From Acetomicrobium sp. UBA3949 (GTDB taxonomy: Bacteria > Synergistota > Synergistia > Synergistales > Acetomicrobiaceae), in the NCBI GenBank assembly GCA_002385485.1, contig DGDP01000096.1:569-62899 (forward strand): 62,331 nt of DNA, in the 5' to 3' direction. Position 1 is the stretch's first letter. Every line of letters begins with the position of its first letter. Shown one piece after another: positions 52,605 to 62,284 of the stretch. Below the pieces are notes generated by a model. That model searched no databases. It worked only from the letters and a program-made list of their open reading frames with translations, and had not been told where the DNA came from. The position numbers were made by a program, and so were the translations under genes.

Positions 52605-53373
52605 CCCTACCTTCTTCGCCTTTGACAACGCTTTTCATCCATTCATACATGCCTATGCTAGCCGCTACTGCAGCATTTAAGGACCCCGTCTTCCCAAACA
52701 TAGGTATAGATCTTATATCATCGCAAGCCCTCGCAACGATCGGAGAAATGCCAGCCTCTTCCGAACCAACCACCATGGTGAGCTTGCCTCTGATCGAAGG
52801 CTCATCCCAGAGGTATCTGTCAGCTCTCTGGTCCAACCCCACCACCCACATCCCGTTTTCCTGCAACCTCTTTATAGCACTTACCAAGTTGCTAACAGAA
52901 ACCATCATAACACGCATACTCGCGCCGGCACTACTTTTATGCACCGCACTGCTTGGATAAGCACTGTTGCGCTTGGGGAAAATCACGCCCAAAGCCCCAA
53001 AGACTTCTGCGCTCCTGATTATAGCTCCAAGGTTGTTAGGATCTTTTATTTTATCTGCAACTACAACAAGGGGGTTATCCTTTTTTTCTGTTATTCTGTC
53101 TATCAATTGATTGATATCACCCAAATTTCCTTGGGAAATATAGGCTAATACCCCTTGATGAGAGGCCCCTCCCGATACTCTGTCGAGAGTTTTATTATCT
53201 ACCCTCAGAACAGGAATGCCATTCTTGCGTGCCCTATCGTAAATGTCATCAACAAGCTTTTTGTTAATTCCTTCTAATATCAATATCTTATGACAACGAT
53301 GTGGCGATTCCTCCAAAAGAGCTATCACAGGATGGCGCCCGTAACATATATCTTCGATGCCGGAGTCTCTCAT
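52597..53373 (-). CDS. rlmB: 23S rRNA (guanosine-2'-O)-methyltransferase, RlmB/TrmH family
   Basis: SpoU-type methyltransferase. An N-terminal substrate-binding domain (YGRHPVIALLEE) is followed by the knot domain with DKIKDPNNLGAIIRSAE, VVGSEEAGISPIV and MFGKTGSLNAAVAASIGMYE. 258 residues. ATG overlaps the uvrA stop as ATGA. Methylation of G2251 is inferred from family. Confidence 0.93.
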   Translation of the reverse strand: MRDSGIEDICYGRHPVIALLEESPHRCHKILILEGINKKLVDDIYDRARKNGIPVLRVDNKTLDRVSGGASHQGVLAYISQGNLGDINQLIDRITEKKDNPLVVVADKIKDPNNLGAIIRSAEVFGALGVIFPKRNSAYPSSAVHKSSAGASMRVMMVSVSNLVSAIKRLQENGMWVVGLDQRADRYLWDEPSIRGKLTMVVGSEEAGISPIVARACDDIRSIPMFGKTGSLNAAVAASIGMYEWMKSVVKGEEGRDG

Positions 53374-56210
53374 GATACTAAATACCTTCCCCCTCTAATA
53401 TCTCCCAAAAAGGAAGATAAATATTTGCCTGTATAGCTACATTCGTTCTCGGCCAACTCTTCAGGCGTCCCCACAGCAACCACGTAGCCACCGCCATCTC
53501 CGCCTTCCGGTCCCAAATCAACTATGTAGTCACAGGAGGCAATAAAATCTAAATTGTGCTCTATCACCACAACTGTGTTACCTTGATCGACCAATCTATG
53601 CAAAAGTAAGAGCAACTTTTTTACATCGCTATAATGCAACCCTGTTGTCGGTTCATCCAAAAGATATAGGGTGGAGCCCTTGAATTGCTTGGCAAGCTCT
53701 GTGGCGAGCTTAACCCTTTGAGCTTCGCCTCCGCTCAAGGTAGGTGCCGGTTGACCGAGACGTATATAACCCAATCCGGCCTCTTTTATGACGGAAAGTT
53801 TCTTTTCGATCTTCGGAATATCCTTAAAGAACTCGCAGGCTTCATCTACCGTCATATCGAGAACGTCAGTTATGTTTTTGCCTTTAAACTTTACTTCTAG
53901 GGTTTCCCTGTTGTAGCGTTTCCCCTTACATACTTCACATGTTACGTAAGCATCGGGCATAAAGAGCATGGGAACGCGCACTACTCCTTCTCCCTTACAG
54001 GCTTCGCATCTGCCGCCTTTGACGTTAAAACTAAATCTCCCCATAGAATAACCTCTCAGCTTAGCTTCCGGAAGCATGGAGTAAAATTCCCTTATATGAG
54101 TGAAGGCGCCCGTGTACGTTGCAGGATTAGACCTTGGCGTCCGACCAATAGGGCTTTGGTCAATGAGAACAACATTTTGAACTTGAGAGTACCCTTCGAT
54201 AGTTCTATGTTTGCCCACTCTTGCTCTAAAATCGCTATCTATAAGTTTTTTGATGCCTTTAAATATTATTTCATAAAGCAAAGTACTTTTGCCTGAGCCA
54301 GAAACTCCGCTTATACAGACCAGGCCGCCCAGCGGAATCGAAACATCAATAGATTTTAAGTTATTCTCTTCGGCTCCGAAAATCTTTATATATCCTTTTG
54401 GCTTCCGTCTGCTGTTGCCGGGAGGGAAGACAACGCCAGAGCTTTCTCCACGCAGGTAGCGGGCAGAGAGACAGCAGGAATTTTTAATCTCATCGCTAGA
54501 ACCTTCAAATACAATCTCTCCCCCTCTCTCTCCTGCCTCCGGGCCCAGCTCTATGATATGATCTGCAGCCATCATTACTTCTCTGTCATGTTCAACGACA
54601 ATAATGCTATTGCCCAGATCTTTTATCGATTCCAACGTTTTTAGCAACCTGTTTGTATCTCTAGAGTGAAGTCCGATAGTCGGCTCGTCCAATACATAGA
54701 GGACTCCGGTCAACTTCGAACCTATCTGAGTAGCAAGGTGAATTCGCTGGCTTTCCCCGCCGCTTAATGTATCGGCCCTTCTATTTAACGTCAAATAGCC
54801 AACTCCTACATCAACGAGAAAGGAAAGTCTCTTAAGTAGTTCCTCGACGACAGGACGTACAACTTTTTCCCATTTGCTCTCCTCTGATCTTATTTTGTTG
54901 ACTACATTGACTAAATTGGCGACCTGCATTTCTACCATGTCACCAATTGTATAACCCGCTATCTTGACCGCCAAAGCTTCCGGTCGCAATCGCTTTCCAC
55001 CACAGCTTTCGCATATATCTTCCGTCCTGAATTTGGAAAGTTCCTCTTTGACGTTATCCGACTCAGTCTCTCTCCAGCGCCGTTCTAACCAAGGAATTAA
55101 ACCCTCATATCGCCCCATATAAGTAAATTCTTCGCCATGTTCTCTATATGTCATTGGAGCTCTATCGTTTGAACCGTTTATTACCGTCTCTACGACATAT
55201 TTAGGCAATGACTTAAAGGGGAGGTCTAAGTTCCATTCTTTCTTTTTTGCTATAGCCTCCAAGCGCCTTAACATGTAATGATTTTTGCCCCAAGGTATAA
55301 TGGCACCTTCTAATACCTTTCTTTCAGGATCTATTGCAAATTCTTTAGAAAAGTACTCATAACTTCCGATTCCCGAACAAGAGGGGCATGCGCCATAAGG
55401 ACTATTGAAGGAAAAAAGCCTGGGCTCTATTTCCGGGATAGATATTCCGCAATCGGGGCAAACGAATTTATTAGTTAACAGTTCCTCCTCTATTTCGTCT
55501 ATTAAAAAAAGAACAAACCCCTCGGCCAATTCGAAGGATTTTTCAACAGCCTCGCTTAAGCGATCTCTTCTGCTTTCATGGGCTCTTATACGATCCAAAA
55601 CAACTTCTATATTGTGTGGTCTGTTTTTATCCAGAGCTATTTCCTCTTCAAGCCAAAAAACCTGACCATCAACCCTTACTCTTACATAACCTGCTTGTCG
55701 TAATTTCAAAAAGAGATTTTTGTGTTCTCCTTTTTTCCCCTTGACCACTGGAGCAAGTATCGTAAGCCTTCTATCCTTCCATTTATTCAAGACCAAGTCT
55801 ACTATTTCGTCCACAGTATAGCGATGCACTTCGTGACCGCATATGTGACAATATGGCACTCCTGCTCTGCCATACAAAAGTCTCAAATAATCGTAAATCT
55901 CGGTAACTGTTCCAACTGTAGAACGTGGATTGTGAGATATTCCCTTTTGTTCTATCGATATAGCCGGCGATAAACCGGATATGTCATCTACGTCAGGTTT
56001 ATCTTGCATACCTAAAAACTGCCTCGCGAAGGCCGACAGAGATTCGACATACCTGCGTTGGCCCTCTGCATATATGGTATCAAATGCCAGCGACGATTTA
56101 CCCGATCCCGATGGCCCTGTTATCACGACCATTTTGTTTTTGGGGATCTTTACATTTATATTTTTTAAATTATGCTGTCTTGCTCCTTTTACGATTATGT
56201 ACTGTTCCAC
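53370..56210 (-). CDS. uvrA: UvrABC system protein A
   Basis: Damage-recognition ATPase of nucleotide excision repair. Two ABC modules: Walker A GPSGSGKSS (near 32) and GVSGSGKST (near 636); signatures LSGGESQRI and LSGGEAQRV; zinc modules with CHICG, CPDCG...CPSCSG and CEACKG...CEVCKG. 946 residues, normal. GTG at 56210 lies inside uvrB (41-base overlap), with GGGAGGAAG upstream. Confidence 0.97.
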   Translation of the reverse strand: MEQYIIVKGARQHNLKNINVKIPKNKMVVITGPSGSGKSSLAFDTIYAEGQRRYVESLSAFARQFLGMQDKPDVDDISGLSPAISIEQKGISHNPRSTVGTVTEIYDYLRLLYGRAGVPYCHICGHEVHRYTVDEIVDLVLNKWKDRRLTILAPVVKGKKGEHKNLFLKLRQAGYVRVRVDGQVFWLEEEIALDKNRPHNIEVVLDRIRAHESRRDRLSEAVEKSFELAEGFVLFLIDEIEEELLTNKFVCPDCGISIPEIEPRLFSFNSPYGACPSCSGIGSYEYFSKEFAIDPERKVLEGAIIPWGKNHYMLRRLEAIAKKKEWNLDLPFKSLPKYVVETVINGSNDRAPMTYREHGEEFTYMGRYEGLIPWLERRWRETESDNVKEELSKFRTEDICESCGGKRLRPEALAVKIAGYTIGDMVEMQVANLVNVVNKIRSEESKWEKVVRPVVEELLKRLSFLVDVGVGYLTLNRRADTLSGGESQRIHLATQIGSKLTGVLYVLDEPTIGLHSRDTNRLLKTLESIKDLGNSIIVVEHDREVMMAADHIIELGPEAGERGGEIVFEGSSDEIKNSCCLSARYLRGESSGVVFPPGNSRRKPKGYIKIFGAEENNLKSIDVSIPLGGLVCISGVSGSGKSTLLYEIIFKGIKKLIDSDFRARVGKHRTIEGYSQVQNVVLIDQSPIGRTPRSNPATYTGAFTHIREFYSMLPEAKLRGYSMGRFSFNVKGGRCEACKGEGVVRVPMLFMPDAYVTCEVCKGKRYNRETLEVKFKGKNITDVLDMTVDEACEFFKDIPKIEKKLSVIKEAGLGYIRLGQPAPTLSGGEAQRVKLATELAKQFKGSTLYLLDEPTTGLHYSDVKKLLLLLHRLVDQGNTVVVIEHNLDFIASCDYIVDLGPEGGDGGGYVVAVGTPEELAENECSYTGKYLSSFLGDIRGGRYLVS

Positions 56211-58194
56211 GCGTAATTCTTCCTCCCTTGATATCGCTGATCAAATCTCGCAATCTCGCAGCCTCTTCGAAGTTAAGTTTTGCAACAGCATCCCACATCA
56301 TGCGCTCCAGCTCTTCGAGAGACACTTCGCTGGGCCTTGGAACTGACCCGTCATCTCCTTCGCCCTCTCTCTTTTCCAAGAGCTCTTCCGGTAAAAGATG
56401 TACAATGGGTTTAACGATGCTCTTCGGCTCAATACCATGTTCGATGTTAAAGGCTTCCTGTATTTTTCTTCGACGTTCTGTCTCGCTTACTGCAACCTTA
56501 ATGCTTTCCGTCATTTCGTCGGCATAGAGAACTACCGTACCTGCCGCATGTCTTGCCGCCCTACCGATCATCTGAATAATGGAGCGAGAAGAACGCAAGA
56601 AACCTTCTCTGTCTGCATCGAGTATGGCCACCAAGCTTACCTCAGGAAGATCAAGGCCCTCTCTCAATAAATTTACTCCCACCAAAATGTCAATGGTGCC
56701 AATCCTGAGATCACGAAGAAGCTCGGCCCTTTCAAAGGCATCGAATTCAGAATGGATGTATTTCACTTTATATCCCAATCCAGCAAGATATTCCGCCAAA
56801 TCCTCAGCTGATCGCTTTGTCAAAGTATTGACCAATACTCTCTTGTTTTCTCTAAGACATCCTTTAAGCCGATAGAGCAAATCGTCAAGTTGATTTTTTG
56901 CAGGAACTACCTCTACTTTGGGATCTAAAATCCCTGTGGGCCTAACAAGCAACTCAACTACCTGTTCCGATGTCGATAATTCATAATCACCGGGGGTTGC
57001 CGATACGAAAATTACTTTTTTCATATATTCTTCGAACTCCTCCCACCGGAGTGGTCTGTTGTCGAGACAGGAAGGCAATCTGAAGCCATGTTCCACCAGC
57101 GTCTTCTTTCTTGAAATATCGCCATTGTACATCCCTCTGATTTGAGGAACAGTTATGTGAGATTCATCTATTACCATGACAAAATTGTCAGGGAAGAAAT
57201 CCAGAAGGGTTCCCGGCGGTTCCCCCGGATTTCTGCCATCTAGATGTCTTGAATAGTTCTCTATACCTGAACAATAACCTACTTCGGACAACATTTGCAT
57301 ATCATAACGAGTCCGAGTCGACAAACGCTGTGCCTCCAATAGTTTACCCTCAGATTGAAGCTCCGCTACACGGAGATCCAATTCTTCTTCAATTGCTTTT
57401 AACGCCTTTTTAATTGAATCATGGGTTGTAACGTAGTGTTGGGCGGGAAATACGGCAGCGCAATCCTTTTCGACAATTGTCTTACCCCATAAGGGGTCAA
57501 TCTCCTCTATTCTCTCTATTTCGTCATCGAAAAAGAAAACACGTAACGCTGTATCACTATAAGCTGGATAAACTTCGACGACATCGCCTCGTCCACGGAA
57601 TGTCCCAGGCTCTAACGTCGTATCGTTACGCTCGTAATAGTTGTCGAGCAATCGCTTGAAGAAGTCCTTTCGGTTAATATTATCGCCGACAGAAAATCTA
57701 AAGACTGCTTCTTCGTAGGACTTTCGCCTTCCCAAACCGTATATACAGGACACACTTGCGACTACAATAACATCTCTTCTTTCCAGCAGAGCCTTGGTTG
57801 TAGCCAACCTCAATTTTTCGATCCTTTCGTTTATAGAAGCGTCCTTTTCTATATAGATGTCCTGCGATGGTAAATATGCCTCGGGTTGGTAGTAATCATA
57901 ATAGCTAATGAAATAATGGACTTCGTTATTAGGAAAAAAATCCTTAAATTCACTGTATAGCTGTGCAGCTAGCGTTTTGTTGTGAGCTATTACCAAGACT
58001 GGCCTTTGGATCTTCTCGATCACATTCGCTATAGTGAAGGTTTTTCCGCTTCCCGTAACTCCAAGGAGAGTTTGATACCTCATGCCCTGCTTCAAGCCTG
58101 AGGCCAATTTTTCTATGGCGAGAGGCTGGTCCCCAGCCGGTTTCCAGGGAGCTACTAGCTCAAATTTTTTTTGGCCTTCTCCTTGGTACTTCAT
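56170..58194 (-). CDS. uvrB: UvrABC system protein B
   Basis: Helicase-like damage verifier. Walker A LGVTGSGKTF (near 45), the beta-hairpin YYDYYQPEAYLPSQDIY, DESHITVPQ (motif II) and a C-terminal UVR domain (AVAKLNFEEAARLRDLI). ATG at 58194 gives 674 residues; GAGGTGG lies 11 bases before it, and the longer frame to 58236 begins upstream of that site. First gene of the uvrB-uvrA-rlmB operon. Confidence 0.97.
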   Translation of the reverse strand: MKYQGEGQKKFELVAPWKPAGDQPLAIEKLASGLKQGMRYQTLLGVTGSGKTFTIANVIEKIQRPVLVIAHNKTLAAQLYSEFKDFFPNNEVHYFISYYDYYQPEAYLPSQDIYIEKDASINERIEKLRLATTKALLERRDVIVVASVSCIYGLGRRKSYEEAVFRFSVGDNINRKDFFKRLLDNYYERNDTTLEPGTFRGRGDVVEVYPAYSDTALRVFFFDDEIERIEEIDPLWGKTIVEKDCAAVFPAQHYVTTHDSIKKALKAIEEELDLRVAELQSEGKLLEAQRLSTRTRYDMQMLSEVGYCSGIENYSRHLDGRNPGEPPGTLLDFFPDNFVMVIDESHITVPQIRGMYNGDISRKKTLVEHGFRLPSCLDNRPLRWEEFEEYMKKVIFVSATPGDYELSTSEQVVELLVRPTGILDPKVEVVPAKNQLDDLLYRLKGCLRENKRVLVNTLTKRSAEDLAEYLAGLGYKVKYIHSEFDAFERAELLRDLRIGTIDILVGVNLLREGLDLPEVSLVAILDADREGFLRSSRSIIQMIGRAARHAAGTVVLYADEMTESIKVAVSETERRRKIQEAFNIEHGIEPKSIVKPIVHLLPEELLEKREGEGDDGSVPRPSEVSLEELERMMWDAVAKLNFEEAARLRDLISDIKGGRITRGTVHNRKRSKTA

Positions 58195-58223
58195 TTTTAC
58201 AAAAACCACCTCATGTATATTAT

Positions 58224-58262
58224 CAAGAAAAAGCATGACGCGCAGGATTATCTACGCGCCAT
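58224..58262 (-). terminator. Terminator after ftsH
   Basis: Minus-strand hairpin ATGGCGCG (58255-58262) / CGCGTCAT (58235-58242) with one G-T pair, followed by GCTTTTTCTT. It separates ftsH from uvrB. A TTGACA at 58302-58307 has no convincing -10. Confidence 0.75.
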
Positions 58263-58314
58263 TATCTAGTATATCTAAAGCATCCTATCCACAGTCAGTG
58301 ATGTCAAATTATAC

Positions 58315-60228
58315 CTATGCCGGATCTATCCTAGGTTCAAGCTGAAGTGACGTTTTTTTCTCAACAGCCTGCGCCGCAGCAACTGACTCGGCATCAGCAT
58401 CCCCCTCAGAACGATCCGTCACTTCATCAAGTTTTTCGTTGATTAAGCTATCTAATTCTTCGCCCTCCAAAACTTCTTTTTCCAGTAAAACCGCAGCAAT
58501 TTTTTCAAGTACCGAGTCATGTTTAACCAAAAGATCTCTAACTAACTCATAACAGTCGTCAATGATACGCCTGACTTCTTGGTCTATAGCGTATGCGATC
58601 TCTTCGCTGTAATTCCTATCTTCGACTATATCTCTTCCAAGAAATATCTCGTGTTGTTTTCGTCCCAATCTAACCGGACCCAATCGTTCGCTCATTCCGA
58701 ACTCGGTGACCATTTTCCTGGCTATTTGAGTAGCGCGCTCTAAATCGTTCTGGGATCCCGTAGTGATATCGTCGCTCTTAAGCTCCTCGGTAACTCTTCC
58801 GCCCAATAAAACGCATATTTGATTTAATAGCTCCTTTTTGGATATGAGAAAGCGATCTTCTTCGGGCAGCTGCATTGTATATCCCAAGGCCTGATGCCCC
58901 CTGGGTATTATGGAGACTTTATGCACGGGATCGCAATCGGGCAAAAGCTTGGCCACAAGAGCATGACCCGACTCGTGTAATGCTATGACTCTTTTTTCCT
59001 TCGGGCTTATAACCCTGCTCCTCCGTTCCGGCCCGGCTATTACTCTGTCTATGGCCTCTTCAAACTCCTCCATCGTTATTTGCTTCTTATTGCGCCTTGC
59101 AGCCAATAAAGCTGATTCGTTAACCAGGTTAGCTAGATCGGCACCAACAAATCCTGGAGTCCTTTTTGCTATAATTTCCAAATTTACATTGGGATCCACT
59201 TTTTTGTCTCGTAAATGAACCTTAAGTATGGCCAGTCTTCCATTGAAATCAGGCCTGTCGACGACGATCTGACGATCAAACCGCCCGGGTCGAAGAAGTG
59301 CAGGGTCCAATATATCGGGCCTGTTGGTCGCTGCTATTACGATTATTCCCGTCGACGCATCGAACCCGTCTAGCTCTACGAGCAATTGGTTTAAGGTTTG
59401 CTCTCTCTCATCGTGCCCTCCTCCAAGCCCAGCCCCTCTATGCCTTCCGACGGCATCTATTTCGTCTATAAAGATAATGCAGGGCTGATATTTCCTGGCC
59501 TGCTCAAAAAGGTCCCGAACCCTGGCAGCTCCGACGCCGACGAACATCTCCACGAAGTCCGAGCCGCTGATGCTGAAGAAGGGTACATCTGCCTCCCCTG
59601 CTACAGCTCTAGCCAATAAGGTCTTGCCCGTTCCGGGGTGCCCTAGAAGAAGAACTCCTCTGGGCACCCTAGCACCCAAGGCAGAAAATTTTCTTGGATT
59701 TCGCAAGAACTCTATAACCTCATGCAACTCCTCTTTGGCTTCGTCGCAACCCGCAACATCATCAAAAGTTACCTTAGGACGATTATCCAAGAACATCTTT
59801 GCCTTGCTTTTAGCGAAGGACATGACTTTGCTTCCCCCGCCTTGCATGTGGTAGAGAATGAAAATCCATGCTCCTATCAAAAGAAGGGTTGGGAATAGGG
59901 AAGAGACCATCCCAGACCACCAAGGAGCCGCTTGTGGTGGTTTAACTTCCACATTAACACCCCTTGCCGCTATCTCCTTGGCTAAATCTCCCACTCCAAC
60001 GGCATAGGTATTAAACACTCTACCATCCTTTAATTTACCCGTAATGCTGGATCCATCTATGGCAACCTCCGTAACGTTGCCCTTATCAACTTGTTCAAGG
60101 AACTCTGAATAAGATAGTGGCGCAACATCACGAGTTTGCTGCATTGGAGTTATGAACATGTTGACCAGACTAACTACGAGCACTATCAATATCAAATACA
60201 ACCCTAAGTTTTTCATCATTCTATTCAA
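58315..60228 (-). CDS. ftsH: ATP-dependent zinc metalloprotease FtsH
   Basis: Membrane AAA protease. Two N-terminal helices (residues 5-24 and about 105-125) flank an outer domain; Walker A GHPGTGKT (near 196), the SRH GATNRPDILDPALLRPGRFD-type segment (AATNRPDIL here), and zinc motif HESGH (near 417) are present. 637 residues. TTG at 60228 follows GAGGTGG. In the tilS-hpt-ftsH order. Confidence 0.97.
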   Translation of the reverse strand: MNRMMKNLGLYLILIVLVVSLVNMFITPMQQTRDVAPLSYSEFLEQVDKGNVTEVAIDGSSITGKLKDGRVFNTYAVGVGDLAKEIAARGVNVEVKPPQAAPWWSGMVSSLFPTLLLIGAWIFILYHMQGGGSKVMSFAKSKAKMFLDNRPKVTFDDVAGCDEAKEELHEVIEFLRNPRKFSALGARVPRGVLLLGHPGTGKTLLARAVAGEADVPFFSISGSDFVEMFVGVGAARVRDLFEQARKYQPCIIFIDEIDAVGRHRGAGLGGGHDEREQTLNQLLVELDGFDASTGIIVIAATNRPDILDPALLRPGRFDRQIVVDRPDFNGRLAILKVHLRDKKVDPNVNLEIIAKRTPGFVGADLANLVNESALLAARRNKKQITMEEFEEAIDRVIAGPERRSRVISPKEKRVIALHESGHALVAKLLPDCDPVHKVSIIPRGHQALGYTMQLPEEDRFLISKKELLNQICVLLGGRVTEELKSDDITTGSQNDLERATQIARKMVTEFGMSERLGPVRLGRKQHEIFLGRDIVEDRNYSEEIAYAIDQEVRRIIDDCYELVRDLLVKHDSVLEKIAAVLLEKEVLEGEELDSLINEKLDEVTDRSEGDADAESVAAAQAVEKKTSLQLEPRIDPA

Positions 60229-60267
60229 TCTATTACCACCTCTTTACCCTAAAACAGGCTTTCCGCC

Positions 60268-60804
60268 TCATATAGAGGGCCTTACGACATATATTGACGG
60301 CAAATTTCTCCACAATCCCGCATAATCCAAGCCATATCCTACTACAAATTCATCGGGAATTGTAAATCCGCAATAATCGATATTTACCTCTGACTGATGC
60401 CTCTCCGGCTTATCCAAGAGAACGCATACCTTCAGGCCTCTCGGTTCCCTTTCCATCATGAGTCTTGACAAATAAGAGAGCGTCAATCCCGTGTCCATGA
60501 TATCTTCTACGATCAAAACCTCGCATCCCTTGATATCGGTATCTATATCCTTGATAATTCTCACGATTCCGCTTGTCTTTGTAGAGGCACCATACGACGA
60601 TACCGCTAAAAAGTCAATTTTCACCTTTACTGAGCTGTCTATATTTCGAACTAGATCTGAGAGAAATATAACTGCTCCTTTGAGAACGCCAATAATTATC
60701 AACTCTTTGCCTGCATAATCTTTCGATATCTGCCGACCCAACTCCATTACCCTTTTTTTTATTTCTTCTTCGCTAATTAGAATTTCGCTCAACTCATACG
60801 ACAT
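60268..60804 (-). CDS. hpt: Hypoxanthine phosphoribosyltransferase
   Basis: Purine salvage enzyme. The PRPP motif VLIVEDIMDTGLTLS (near 97), GVLKGAVIFLSDLVR and the C-terminal PDEFVVGYGLDYAG are typical. ATG at 60804 gives 179 residues, the normal size; the longer frame runs back into tilS. It begins six bases after the tilS stop. Confidence 0.96.
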   Translation of the reverse strand: MSYELSEILISEEEIKKRVMELGRQISKDYAGKELIIIGVLKGAVIFLSDLVRNIDSSVKVKIDFLAVSSYGASTKTSGIVRIIKDIDTDIKGCEVLIVEDIMDTGLTLSYLSRLMMEREPRGLKVCVLLDKPERHQSEVNIDYCGFTIPDEFVVGYGLDYAGLWRNLPSIYVVRPSI

Positions 60805-60809
60805 AAATG

Positions 60810-62207
60810 CTACATCCTTTCGTCTTTCTGGTAATGTGCTTTTATCTGAACGGCTCTCGATGAAGGCCATATTACATTTTTGCCCTTGCCTTCGCCGTAT
60901 ATCGGTACCCACCACATTTTACAACTTAAAATGAATATTGGCCATCCTCGTTTGGCCCACCAAGACATAAATTCCAAGTTCCAACCAAAAGTTTTGCGAG
61001 CCTTAATAGCAGACATAACCCTAATAACAGCGCTCTCTTGATTGTCAATTATAAGGCGACACTGATGAGTGCCAAATTTGCTTTGAGTGAACTTGCCCTC
61101 TAAAAGCTCCCAAGAAATTTCCCAACCATTCCAAGAAAATGTTCCGCTCGGCCTCGATTCCAAATCTATTGGGACATCGATTAATCTATCATTAACATCC
61201 CAGTCAAGCCAAGCAATGAAATTTTTATCTCCACAAACCTCAACTTTGCCCTCCCACTGAAACCTCCAATTTATCTTATCTTTAATGAGCTTGAGCAACA
61301 ATTCCGTTCTGTCGCTTGAAAGAGTGGTTAAATGCATATCTCTTTGTTGTTTGCGAAGACATTCTGCTATTTGTAAAGCAGGAAGATTCAAAGACCGCAG
61401 GGCCTTCCTGTCCCAAAGAGCCTTCGTGTAAGGAAGAGGTTTTATCCCAACGAGGCCGTTAATTTTAGCGGCCTCGTTCTCGAGCAAATTGGCCGTTTCG
61501 AAAGCTTGCCTGGAAAGAAAGGCGATATGTTTTCTGATCTTTGGGTTATACTCCCTTTCGAGCAGAGGGATCAGCTGTAATCTTATCTTGTTTCTAGCGT
61601 AATTGGTATCTACATTGGTAGAATCCTCTCTCCAGTTGACACTAAGTCCCTCGAGGAGATCGATTATTTCCCTTCTGGTAAAATCTATCAAAGGCCTTAC
61701 TATATAACCGCGCTTTTCCGGAATACCTTGCAGACCTCTCAATCCGGTACCTCTTATTACGTTAAATAGAACTGTTTCGACAAGATCGTCGTTATGATGG
61801 CCCACGGCAATGCATGCAGCTTTATTTTCGCTCCTAATTTTTTCAAGAAATTCATAACGAAGTCTACGCGCGGCTTCTTCGATGCCTTCTCCTTTTTGAC
61901 GCAACTGAGGTACTGGGACGCTTTCCATAAAAAAGGGACATTGAAAACTGAAGGCCAAATCGCGCACGAATACAGCATCCTCGATCGATTCCCTACCCCT
62001 TATTCCATGTTCAAAGTGAGCTACGATAACCTTACCTCGCCATAGACTAACGAGCATCCAGAGGAGTGCCACCGAGTCCGGCCCTCCCGATATGCCGGCC
62101 ACCACCGAATCAGCGATGTTCCACCATCCTTGTCGTTCTCCTGTAGCCTTGAATTTAGGATAGTACCGGTCCATGATCCATTTAGGAATGTCTTTCGATA
62201 AATACAC
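60810..62207 (-). CDS. tilS: tRNA(Ile)-lysidine synthase
   Basis: Adds lysine to C34 of tRNA-Ile2(CAU), converting it from Met-like to AUA decoding. PP-loop motif SGGPDSV (about residues 40-46), HHNDDLVETVLFN, and a C-terminal TilS domain are seen. GTG at 62207 (465 residues) has AGGTG nine bases upstream; ATG at 62174 is the other option, and a TTG at 62279 starts inside the terminator. The tRNA substrate appears to be encoded at 22228-22304. Confidence 0.93.
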   Translation of the reverse strand: MYLSKDIPKWIMDRYYPKFKATGERQGWWNIADSVVAGISGGPDSVALLWMLVSLWRGKVIVAHFEHGIRGRESIEDAVFVRDLAFSFQCPFFMESVPVPQLRQKGEGIEEAARRLRYEFLEKIRSENKAACIAVGHHNDDLVETVLFNVIRGTGLRGLQGIPEKRGYIVRPLIDFTRREIIDLLEGLSVNWREDSTNVDTNYARNKIRLQLIPLLEREYNPKIRKHIAFLSRQAFETANLLENEAAKINGLVGIKPLPYTKALWDRKALRSLNLPALQIAECLRKQQRDMHLTTLSSDRTELLLKLIKDKINWRFQWEGKVEVCGDKNFIAWLDWDVNDRLIDVPIDLESRPSGTFSWNGWEISWELLEGKFTQSKFGTHQCRLIIDNQESAVIRVMSAIKARKTFGWNLEFMSWWAKRGWPIFILSCKMWWVPIYGEGKGKNVIWPSSRAVQIKAHYQKDERM

Positions 62208-62229
62208 CTTTATAATCACCTGTGAGGTT

Positions 62230-62270
62230 AAAAAGATATAACATGGGCGGGGTAATAGCCCCGCCCATGT
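62230..62270 (-). terminator. Terminator between tRNA-Met and tilS
   Basis: Twelve perfect pairs: ACATGGGCGGGG (minus strand, 62259-62270) with CCCCGCCCATGT (62241-62252), loop of six, then TATATCTTTTT. It ends the tRNA transcript that enters from the right edge. Confidence 0.92.
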
Positions 62271-62284
62271 CGAACGCAAAATTT

